Shown here: positions 20,669 to 26,980 of the stretch, in pieces
Layout: each line of letters begins with the position of its first letter
How positions within the stretch are numbered: the stretch's first letter is position 1
Source of the DNA: Haliea sp.
GTDB lineage: Bacteria > Pseudomonadota > Gammaproteobacteria > Pseudomonadales > Halieaceae
Length of the DNA stretch: 32,527 nt
Direction: 5' to 3'
Assembly (NCBI GenBank): GCA_024642245.1
Contig: JAHEBM010000037.1
Coordinates: 1 to 32,527 of the forward strand
Program-made: the position numbers and the translations under genes
The notes under the pieces: model-generated
Seen by the model: the letters and a program-made list of their open reading frames with translations, nothing else
What the model was told of the DNA's origin: nothing
Database searches by the model: none

Positions 20669-21910
20669 ATGAACAAGGCCGTAGACCTGCCCGATCCACT
20701 GACAATGCCGCTGGATGCAATGGACGTCAGCGATCCTCGCCTGCTGGAGCTCGATGCCTGGCGGCCGTTTTTTGCGCGGCTGCGCGAGGAAGACCCGGTG
20801 CATTACCAGGCCGAGAGCCCCTTCGGTCCATTCTGGTCGGTGACCCGTTTTGAGGATATCGTCGCAGTCGACAGCGACCACGAGGCCTTTTCCTCTGAAC
20901 CGACCATCGTTATTGGCGACTTGATCGACGAGATCCCCTTCGAAATGTTCATCGCCATGGATCCCCCCCGGCACGACGTGCAGCGGCGGGCCGCGCAGCC
21001 GGTGGTTGCACCCCAGAACCTGGCGGAAATGGAAGGGCTTATCCGCAGTCGTGTGGTAGCGATACTCGAGGCCCTCCCCGTGGGGGAAACCTTTGACTGG
21101 GTTGAGAAAGTTTCGGTCAACCTGACGACGCAGATGCTGGCGACCCTGTTTGATTTTCCGTTCGAAGAGCGCCACAAACTGACTTACTGGTCGGACATCG
21201 CAGCCGGGTCACCCGAGATCGCCGGTGGCGACGTGACCCCGGAGGAACGGCTGGCCGGGCTGACGGAGTGCCTGGAGACGTTCACCCGCATCTGGCATGA
21301 GCGCAAGGGTCGGGAAGATGCCTTCGACCTGATTTCGCTGCTGCAACGGGATCCCAACACCGCTGACATGGTGGATCGCCCGATGGAATTCCTGGGCAAT
21401 CTCGCCCTGTTGATCGTGGGCGGCAACGACACCACGCGCAATTCCGCCACCGGTGGTGTGCTCGCCCTGAACCAGAACCCCGCTGAGTACGATAAGCTGC
21501 GCGCCAATCCCGGCCTGATTCCCTCCATGGTCTCTGAGATCATCCGCTGGCAGACGCCTCTGGCCCATATGCGCCGCACCGCCAAGCGGGATATCGAGTT
21601 CAGGGGCAAGCAGATCCGCCAGGGCGACAAGGTCGTGATGTGGTACCTCTCGGGCAACCGTGACGAGAGCGCTATAGAGAACGCAGACCAGTTCATCATC
21701 GATCGCAAGAACCCGCGCCACCATATTTCCTTTGGCTTCGGGGTGCATCGCTGCATGGGTAACCGGCTGGCGGAAATGCAGCTGCGTATCCTGTGGGAGG
21801 AAATCATGCAGCGCTTTAGCCTGGTGGAAGTCATGGCCGAGCCGGAGCGGGTGAGGTCGAATTTTGTGCGTGGCTACAAGGCGCTGCCGGTGCGCCTGCA
21901 CCGTCTGTAA
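20669..21910 (+). CDS. Cytochrome P450, CYP153 family type
   Basis: A protein of 413 residues from ATG 20669, with AGGAG 8 bases upstream; an in-frame start at 20639 overlaps the ferredoxin stop and is less likely. The oxygen-binding I-helix is VGGNDTTRNS with Asp254-Thr255; the ExxR motif is Glu290-Arg293 in EIIRWQTPLAHMRRTA; the heme loop FGFGVHRCMGNRLAE places the thiolate ligand at Cys362. KVVMWYLSGNRDESAIENAD and the IVGGNDTTRNSATGG helix are hallmarks of CYP153, soluble bacterial P450s that hydroxylate the terminal carbon of medium-chain alkanes, fatty acids and similar molecules. The substrate here is unknown. Its stop abuts the stop of finR. No gene for a following alcohol dehydrogenase is present. 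Confidence 0.93.
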   Translation: MNKAVDLPDPLTMPLDAMDVSDPRLLELDAWRPFFARLREEDPVHYQAESPFGPFWSVTRFEDIVAVDSDHEAFSSEPTIVIGDLIDEIPFEMFIAMDPPRHDVQRRAAQPVVAPQNLAEMEGLIRSRVVAILEALPVGETFDWVEKVSVNLTTQMLATLFDFPFEERHKLTYWSDIAAGSPEIAGGDVTPEERLAGLTECLETFTRIWHERKGREDAFDLISLLQRDPNTADMVDRPMEFLGNLALLIVGGNDTTRNSATGGVLALNQNPAEYDKLRANPGLIPSMVSEIIRWQTPLAHMRRTAKRDIEFRGKQIRQGDKVVMWYLSGNRDESAIENADQFIIDRKNPRHHISFGFGVHRCMGNRLAEMQLRILWEEIMQRFSLVEVMAEPERVRSNFVRGYKALPVRLHRL

Positions 21911-21933
21911 TCAGGCGGCACTGCACTGGCTTT
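21909..21933. repeat. 25-bp direct repeat, copy 1 (3' end of finR)
   Basis: Matches 23705-23729 at 23 of 25 positions in the same orientation. It covers the finR stop and its last codons; both differences are synonymous in the encoded SQCSAA ending. Confidence 0.75.
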
Positions 21934-22804
21934 CCCGGCACAGGGTGAGCCAGCGTTGCAAGGCAACACCGTGAAATTTGTTGCGGTGGGTAATCAGGTA
22001 CAATTCCCGGCTGAAGTCCCGGCCCGGTACCTGCAGGGGCACCAGGCTGCCGCGCCTGAAGGCGTCGGCCAGGCTGATGGCGGACAGGCAACCCAGCCCC
22101 AGGCCGGCTTCCACAGCCCGCTTGATGCCTTCGGTATGCTGTAACTCCATCGCGATATCGAGATCCGGCAGCAGCCCGTGCATGGCGCGATCGAAGGTCT
22201 GGCGGGTACCCGAACCCCGCTCGCGCACGATCCATGGCTGGTCGAGCAGGTCCCGGTCAGTCAGTTGACCAGCGCTCGCCAGTGCGTGTCCGGGAGCGGC
22301 AAAAACCACCAGCTCGTCGGCGCGCCAGTGCAGCGTCTCCAGCTCCGGGTGCTGTAGCTCCCCTTCAATCATGCCCATATCGAGTTCGAAGCCGGCAACG
22401 CGCTCGGCGATGGCCTCGGTATTGGCCACGCTGAGCGCCACTTCGGCTTCGGGGTAGCGCTGGCGAAAGTCGGCAATCATCGCCACCGCCAGGTAATTGC
22501 CAATAGTCATGGTCGCGCCGATTTGCAGGCGACCCATGGCGTTACCGCCGGCCATGGACTGTTCGAAGGCCCGGGCCTGCTCCAGCAGGGTCTCGGCCTG
22601 GGGCCGCAGTCGGCGGCCCAGCTCACTCAGCTGCAGGCGTTTGCCCACGCGGTCGAACAACTTGACCCCGAACTGCTCTTCCAGCTCCTTCAGGGACCCG
22701 CTCGCGGCCGACTGGGACATCGCGAGCGCGCTGGCGGCGCGGGTGATGTTTTCGTGGCGGGCAGTGGTGAGAAAGACCTCAAGCTGGCGCAGCGTATAGC
22801 GCAT
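21911..22804 (-). CDS. finR: LysR-type regulator, FinR-like
   Basis: A protein of 297 residues. The N-terminus MRYTLRQLEVFLTTARHENI and AASALAMSQSAASGSLKELE form the LysR winged helix-turn-helix; the rest is the effector domain, with MGRLQIGATMTIGNYLAVAMI, WIVRERGSGTRQTFDRAMHG and HTEGIKRAVEAGLGLGC. These stretches closely follow Pseudomonas FinR, which controls the adjacent fpr gene in response to oxidants and other signals. Divergent placement from fpr with a 111-base AT-rich gap is the same layout. It ends ...RESQCSAA, the same six last residues as the GNAT protein that ends at 23707. Inducer unknown. Its stop touches the P450 stop. Confidence 0.88.
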   Translation of the reverse strand: MRYTLRQLEVFLTTARHENITRAASALAMSQSAASGSLKELEEQFGVKLFDRVGKRLQLSELGRRLRPQAETLLEQARAFEQSMAGGNAMGRLQIGATMTIGNYLAVAMIADFRQRYPEAEVALSVANTEAIAERVAGFELDMGMIEGELQHPELETLHWRADELVVFAAPGHALASAGQLTDRDLLDQPWIVRERGSGTRQTFDRAMHGLLPDLDIAMELQHTEGIKRAVEAGLGLGCLSAISLADAFRRGSLVPLQVPGRDFSRELYLITHRNKFHGVALQRWLTLCRESQCSAA

Positions 22805-22828
22805 TGCTGAATCCTATATTGAATTAAT

Positions 22829-22868
22829 CGATATACATTATCATATAAATCCATTTTAACGATATACA
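22829..22868. promoter_or_regulatory. finR-fpr control region, direct repeat CGATATACA
   Basis: CGATATACA occurs at 22829-22837 and 22860-22868, 31 bases apart (three helical turns), in the only strongly AT-rich stretch nearby. TACACT at 22878-22883 is a likely fpr -10, and the second copy overlaps the position of its -35. A LysR-type FinR site is the natural reading. Confidence 0.5.
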
Positions 22869-22915
22869 AAGTCTCCCTACACTACGCCCACTGACACCAC
22901 GACCCGGGGAATTTT

Positions 22916-23689
22916 ATGGCGACTATCATGCGTGAGCAGGTGACATCGGTGCACCACTGGACCGATCGCCTGTTCAGCTTCAAAACCACGCGCAACCAGG
23001 GCTTCCGCTTCAGGAACGGCCACTTCACCATGATTGGCCTGGAGCAGGAAGGGAAGCCGCTGATGCGTGCTTACAGCCTCGCCAGTGCGAACTACGAAGA
23101 TGAGCTGGAGTTTTTCAGTATCAAGGTACCTGATGGCCCGCTCACTTCCAGGCTGCAGTCCATCAAGGTCGGGGACCAGCTGCTGGTGAACAGCAAGGCC
23201 ACAGGCACCCTGGTACAGGACAATCTGCTACCCGGCAAAAATCTCTACCTGATTGCGACCGGCACCGGTCTGGCGCCCTTTCTCAGCATCATCCGGGATC
23301 CGGAAATCTACGAGCAGTATGACAGGATTGTGCTGACCCACGGCTGTCGCCACGTGGAGGAACTCGCCTACCGCGAATTGATCACCGAGCACCTGCCGGC
23401 GCACGAGTACCTGGGCAGGGATGTGCGGGACAAACTGATCTACTACCCGACTGTAACGCGCGAGCCCTTTCGCAATAATGGCCGGCTCACCGATCTGCTG
23501 CGCGAGGGAAAACTACAGGCGGATGTGGGCCTTGGGCCGATCGACCCGGCCATCGACCGCTTCATGATCTGCGGTAGCCCCACCATGCTGAAGGATATCT
23601 GTGGGCTGCTGGACAGTTGCGGCCTGCACGAGGCGCGACACGGCGAGGCGGCGGAGTATGTTATAGAGCGTGCCTTCGTCGAGAGCTAG
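22916..23689 (+). CDS. fpr: Ferredoxin-NADP+ reductase
   Basis: A protein of 257 residues, matching bacterial Fpr (about 258). RAYSLAS (51-57) is the FAD-binding R-x-Y-S motif and ATGTGLAPFLSIIRDP (114-129) the NADP(H)-binding one. MICGSPTMLKD and the C-terminus ending YVIERAFVES close the NADP domain. It moves electrons between NADPH and ferredoxin or flavodoxin in the cytoplasm and protects against oxidative stress in Pseudomonas. Divergently regulated by FinR, judged by context. It is the only reductase in the window that could supply the nearby ferredoxin and CYP153, which is inference. ATG at 22916 follows GGGGA. Confidence 0.94.
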   Translation: MATIMREQVTSVHHWTDRLFSFKTTRNQGFRFRNGHFTMIGLEQEGKPLMRAYSLASANYEDELEFFSIKVPDGPLTSRLQSIKVGDQLLVNSKATGTLVQDNLLPGKNLYLIATGTGLAPFLSIIRDPEIYEQYDRIVLTHGCRHVEELAYRELITEHLPAHEYLGRDVRDKLIYYPTVTREPFRNNGRLTDLLREGKLQADVGLGPIDPAIDRFMICGSPTMLKDICGLLDSCGLHEARHGEAAEYVIERAFVES

Positions 23690-23694
23690 TGCAC

Positions 23695-23716
23695 TGCTGC
23701 CGGAAATCAGGCAGCA
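23695..23716. other. Stem-loop at the fpr/GNAT convergent junction
   Basis: TGCTGCC (23695-23701) pairs with GGCAGCA (23710-23716) around an eight-base loop. It could slow read-through of fpr but has no T-run, and overlaps copy 2 of the 25-bp repeat and the GNAT stop. Confidence 0.4.
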
Positions 23717-23729
23717 CTACACTGGCTTT
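23705..23729. repeat. 25-bp direct repeat, copy 2 (3' end of GNAT gene)
   Basis: Partner of 21909-21933. The copies lie 1,796 bases apart and enclose finR and fpr exactly. Covers the stop and last codons of the GNAT gene. Confidence 0.75.
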
Positions 23730-24327
23730 GCGCCAGGGCTTCCGCGCTTGCCTGGCGTGGTTCACGCCACATCAGCCAGACCGTTGGGGCCTTGCGGGTA
23801 AAGCGTATCTCGTCGACCACTTCAAAGCCGTGGCCCTGGTAAAAGGCGAGGTTTTCCCGCTTTGAGTTTTCCAGGTAGGCGGGCAGGTTCTGTTGGTCAC
23901 ATTTGCGCAACACGTGGCTCATCAGTGTGCTGCCAATGCCCTGTCCCTTGTACTCGGGCAGGACGCCGATGAGAAAAAGATAGTAATGCGGCTCACCGGG
24001 ATGAAATTTCGCCGAGGCCAGGCCGCCCATGGCGAAGCGGGAAAAGCCGCGAATGCCGCACACTTTGAACATTTGCCAGAGGTTATGGGGGGTGACCGGC
24101 CAGTGCAGCTTCTGGTGAGGGGGCAGCCATGCGGCTGCTCCCTTTCCCTGCTCGTCGATATAGGTGAGGCCGTCAGGTAAAAATATCGGCAGCGTAATGT
24201 TGAAGAAGGTGCGAATAAACTGCGGGTGGCCGGACATCCAGTTCATGACGGGGTCGTCATGGAAGGCGCGCGCGAGGATATCCACCGCGCGCTGACTGTC
24301 CTGCTGTACCTGTATCCCCAAGCTCAA
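23707..24327 (-). CDS. GNAT family N-acetyltransferase
   Basis: A protein of 206 residues with a TTG start at 24327, weakly supported by AGGC upstream. LIGVLPEYKGQGIGSTLMSHVL (about 137-158) holds the acetyl-CoA pyrophosphate loop Q-x-x-G-x-G, and AYLENSKRENLAFYQGHGFEVVDEI is the C-terminal GNAT strand-helix. The acceptor is unknown. The N-terminus DILARAFHDDPVMNWM is common among uncharacterised GNATs annotated as acetyltransferases of small molecules. The last residues ALAQSQCSAA share SQCSAA with FinR. It lies 14 bases downstream of the secreted hypothetical gene on the same strand, so they may share a transcript. Confidence 0.82.
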   Translation of the reverse strand: MSLGIQVQQDSQRAVDILARAFHDDPVMNWMSGHPQFIRTFFNITLPIFLPDGLTYIDEQGKGAAAWLPPHQKLHWPVTPHNLWQMFKVCGIRGFSRFAMGGLASAKFHPGEPHYYLFLIGVLPEYKGQGIGSTLMSHVLRKCDQQNLPAYLENSKRENLAFYQGHGFEVVDEIRFTRKAPTVWLMWREPRQASAEALAQSQCSAA

Positions 24328-24341
24328 TCAAGCCTGCACGG

Positions 24342-24824
24342 TCAATAGATCTTGATATGGGATTGTGTTGCGGGGCATTCCGGTACATGGATGGAGTACT
24401 TGTAATCGCCTTTCGGCACATCCTTTCCTTTTACCCTGCACCGCAGTTTCCCTTTCTTGTTGCTCTTCAGGTTACATTCGCTGTCGCCCTTGGCAACAAA
24501 GGGGTTTGGGCTGCCCTGGTCGAAGACGATGCTGAAGGACTGCTTATCCTCAATCTGCCAGGTGATGTGCTTTTCCTGCCGCGTGCACACGCAGCCTGAT
24601 TCCTTGCTGCAATCCGCGCGGCCCTTGGCATTATCGTTGTTGCAGTTGTCGTGGTCGCCCCTGAAAACGGCCTGGACCGCACACTGGCCGCCCTCGGCAG
24701 GCTTTGTCACTTCTATTCGTACCGTCTGCTCAATCGCCTCGGCCAGCAGGGGGGTGGAAAAGCCACAGGCAAGTGCCAGCAGGGATGTAGCAATAGTCGC
24801 TTTTAATTTATTCAGGCGGGACAT
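24342..24824 (-). CDS. Secreted Cys-rich hypothetical protein
   Basis: A protein of 160 residues that I do not recognise. The N-terminus has an ATSLLALACGFSTPLLAEA signal peptide with a probable cut after Ala-Glu-Ala near residue 30. The mature part has eight Cys, clustered in GDHDNCNNDN...DCSKESGCVC and later SEC...LRC...PEC, suggesting up to four disulfides, so the protein is probably folded in the periplasm or outside. It is rich in Lys, Asp and Asn and ends CPATQSHIKIY. ATG at 24824 follows a strong AGGAGAG. No enzymatic motif is visible. The GNAT gene follows 14 bases downstream. Confidence 0.7.
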   Translation of the reverse strand: MSRLNKLKATIATSLLALACGFSTPLLAEAIEQTVRIEVTKPAEGGQCAVQAVFRGDHDNCNNDNAKGRADCSKESGCVCTRQEKHITWQIEDKQSFSIVFDQGSPNPFVAKGDSECNLKSNKKGKLRCRVKGKDVPKGDYKYSIHVPECPATQSHIKIY

Positions 24825-25043
24825 TGAATGCTCTCCTTTGCAGGTTGGTTTTATTTGTGGTGTGTTATCACCGGCATGGTGAGTACCTTCACAATCCTAT
24901 CTTAGCCTGCGTTGGCAGAACAGGAAAACGAATCGTGGAAATCGTGCCTTTTATGCTATTTTCATTAGGATCGGCGAAAATGCACCGGTATTGTAAAGAC
25001 AGCGTGCACTCGGCATGCAACGCATCTGGCGGAGGGGGTACGG

Positions 25044-25475
25044 ATGAAGATTGTTGTCTTGATTGTCGTGATAGTACTCGCGGTGGTGCTTTTTCGCACG
25101 CTGCGGTCTTCCTCTCCCTCCCGTTCGGCCGGCAGGCCCGGCTCGTCGGGAAAACGGGCGGGACCCACCCCGGCGGCAAGTTCTGCTGCGCAGGGTAGTA
25201 AATACCATGCGGTTTCGGTCAAGTGCGGCGCGGGTGCCTGTGAGCAGGCCCTGGCGCTGGAGAATCGGCGCTTCCTTTCCGGGCAAATGGGCCAATTACC
25301 TCTCGAGGGTTGTACGGCGGCGGACTGTCGGTGCAAGTTTGTTCACTATCCTGATCGGCGCGATGCCGAGGGTGACAAGCGCGCGCCCACGGCCCTGCGC
25401 AGTGAACTGTATGCCGCCTCCGGCAAACCGGAGCGCCGGACCCGGGCGGGTCGTCGCAAAAGCGACTTCAAGTAG
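25044..25475 (+). CDS. Membrane-anchored small protein with conserved Cys motif
   Basis: A protein of 143 residues. Residues 2-18 (KIVVLIVVIVLAVVLFR) form one transmembrane anchor, then a Ser-Pro-Gly-rich linker. From residue 54 a compact domain has Cys61, Cys66 (KCGAGACEQA), FLSGQMGQLPL, Cys90, Cys95, Cys97 and His101 (GCTAADCRCKFVHYPDRR). I recall this LPL..C..C-x-C..H..DRR pattern from uncharacterised proteins of many proteobacteria, but no named domain. The Cys/His set could bind a metal; nothing proves it. ATG at 25044 follows GGAGGGGG, a strong site. The C-terminus is very basic. DUF3014 gene lies 133 bases downstream. Confidence 0.72.
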   Translation: MKIVVLIVVIVLAVVLFRTLRSSSPSRSAGRPGSSGKRAGPTPAASSAAQGSKYHAVSVKCGAGACEQALALENRRFLSGQMGQLPLEGCTAADCRCKFVHYPDRRDAEGDKRAPTALRSELYAASGKPERRTRAGRRKSDFK

Positions 25476-25479
25476 GGCC

Positions 25480-25495
25480 TGCCCCTGCCGGGGCA
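25480..25495. other. Stem-loop upstream of the DUF3014 gene
   Basis: TGCCCC and GGGGCA pair around a four-base loop just after the preceding stop. No T-run. May be a terminator remnant or RNA stabiliser. Confidence 0.35.
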
Positions 25496-25608
25496 CCCGG
25501 CGCAAGATACCGCATCCAACCAGGCTTACCTCTGCTATGCTAAAACAAAAGCCGGGTGCCGCGCCCTTGTGGGCCTGGAGATGAAAGTGGTGACTGGGAG
25601 TAGATCAG

Positions 25609-26466
25609 ATGAAGGCAGCGCGGGAAGACAGGCTCGAGAGTGACAGTGGGCAGGGAGGGTTTCCCACCAGGCATGTTTTGCTGGTGCTGGCGATCATTGC
25701 GGTGGGCCTGGTGTTGTGGCAAACCCTTAAAGAGCAGGCAGCCGAACCGACACCGGAAGCTGTTCCGGTAGAAGAGGTCGTTGTCGAGCCGCCACCCCTG
25801 CCGGTGGCAGAGGATATCCCCGCGCGGCCTGAGCAAAGTGCAGTCCAGACGGCAGAGGCACCCGAGGACGTGGCGCCGGTGCTGCCGCCGCTCGAGGAGA
25901 GCGACTCCATGGTGCGTGAACAGTTGTCTGCCGCCGGGGTGGGTCCCGAGCTGGATCGGCTGGAGCAACAGCAGAATCTCATTCAACAGGGAACGGCACT
26001 GATCGACAGTTTCAGCCGCGGCCTGGTGGTACGCAAGCTGTTGCCGATTGATCCGCCCAAGGAGCCTTTCAGCGTTACTCAGGTGGAAGAGCGAACGGTG
26101 ATGAATCCTGCCGGCTATGCGCGTTACAACGACTATGCCGAGGCTATCGCAACCCTGGACATTGCAGTGCTGGTCAATAATTTCCACACCATGCGCCCCC
26201 TCTACGAGCAGGCCTATGGGCAGCTTGGGCTCAACCCGGACGATTTCGACAACGCCGTCATTCGCATGCTCGACCGCATCCTGGCGACCCCGGAAATCCA
26301 GGAGCCCATCGCGTTGACCCGCAAGTCAGTCATGTACCAGTACGCTGATCCGCAGCTAGAGGAGCTCGCTCCACTGCAGAAGCAGCTGTTGCGCATGGGA
26401 CCTGAAAATATACGGCGCATCAAGGCGCAGGCCAGGGCTCTGCGAGCCGGGTTACTCGGGAAGTAG
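25609..26466 (+). CDS. DUF3014 domain-containing membrane protein
   Basis: A protein of 285 residues. A basic and polar start (residues 1-20) is followed by one transmembrane helix (about 22-38, HVLLVLAIIAVGLVLWQTL), then a Pro-Glu-Val-rich linker to about residue 90. The C-terminal domain, with SDSMVREQLSAAGVGPELD, LVRKLLPIDPPKEPFSV, YARYNDYAEAIATLD and YADPQLEELAPLQKQLLRMGPEN, is the DUF3014 domain. Function unknown in the literature I know of. The domain should face the periplasm. ATG at 25609 has GGGAG about 10 bases upstream. A strong bidirectional terminator follows. Confidence 0.87.
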   Translation: MKAAREDRLESDSGQGGFPTRHVLLVLAIIAVGLVLWQTLKEQAAEPTPEAVPVEEVVVEPPPLPVAEDIPARPEQSAVQTAEAPEDVAPVLPPLEESDSMVREQLSAAGVGPELDRLEQQQNLIQQGTALIDSFSRGLVVRKLLPIDPPKEPFSVTQVEERTVMNPAGYARYNDYAEAIATLDIAVLVNNFHTMRPLYEQAYGQLGLNPDDFDNAVIRMLDRILATPEIQEPIALTRKSVMYQYADPQLEELAPLQKQLLRMGPENIRRIKAQARALRAGLLGK

Positions 26467-26488
26467 TACGCGCGCTGGGCGCTTAAGC

Positions 26489-26525
26489 AAAAAAAGCCCG
26501 CCGGTGACTATCGGCGGGCTTTTTT
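26489..26525. terminator. Bidirectional intrinsic terminator
   Basis: GCCCGCCG (26496-26503) and CGGCGGGC (26512-26519) form a perfect 8-bp GC stem with an eight-base loop, flanked by A7 (26489-26495) and T6 (26520-26525). It can end both the DUF3014 transcript (+) and the fdxA transcript (-), which converge here. Confidence 0.92.
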
Positions 26526-26559
26526 CGGCCTGGATTTCCGGTTCGGCTACCGCGCCGTT

Positions 26560-26883
26560 TTAACGCTGTAGCAGGGCCAGCTTGTTGGGCTTTCCGGCCC
26601 ATTCCTCGGCGTCGGGCAGGGCCCCTTTCATTTCGGTAATACAGGGCCAGACTTCCGCCAGTTCCGCATTGAGCTCGAGGAAAACCGCCTGGTCCTCGGG
26701 CAGTTCATCCTCCGAGAAGATGGCATCTACCGGACACTCTGGCTCGCACAGGGCGCAGTCGATACATTCGTCGGGATGGATCACCAGGAAATTGGGCCCC
26801 TCGTAAAAGCAGTCTACCGGGCAAACTTCCACACAATCCGTGTGCTTACAGTTGATACAGTCTTCGCCTACAACAAATGTCAT
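26560..26883 (-). CDS. fdxA: 7Fe ferredoxin, [3Fe-4S][4Fe-4S] type
   Basis: A protein of 107 residues from ATG 26883, which has AGGA directly upstream; the frame extends to 26901, but the extra residues are not part of the family. Cys9, Cys17 and Cys50 match the 3Fe-4S ligands of Azotobacter FdI, and Cys21, Cys40, Cys43 and Cys46 the 4Fe-4S ligands (each shifted by one for the initiator Met). The sequence [18 protein letters not shown] and [12 protein letters not shown] are diagnostic. The C-terminal 45 residues are the usual extension. It is a low-potential electron carrier. In Pseudomonas it lies between rpoS and mutS; here still upstream-adjacent to mutS but far from rpoS. Confidence 0.95.
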   Translation of the reverse strand: MTFVVGEDCINCKHTDCVEVCPVDCFYEGPNFLVIHPDECIDCALCEPECPVDAIFSEDELPEDQAVFLELNAELAEVWPCITEMKGALPDAEEWAGKPNKLALLQR

Positions 26884-26980
26884 TCCTGAACGCCTCGTCA
26901 AATAATCCTGGCCGTGCCGGGTGGGCGCCCGGCGAGGGGCGTCAGTTTACCCGCACAATGAGGGAAATTGAAGGGGCTTG

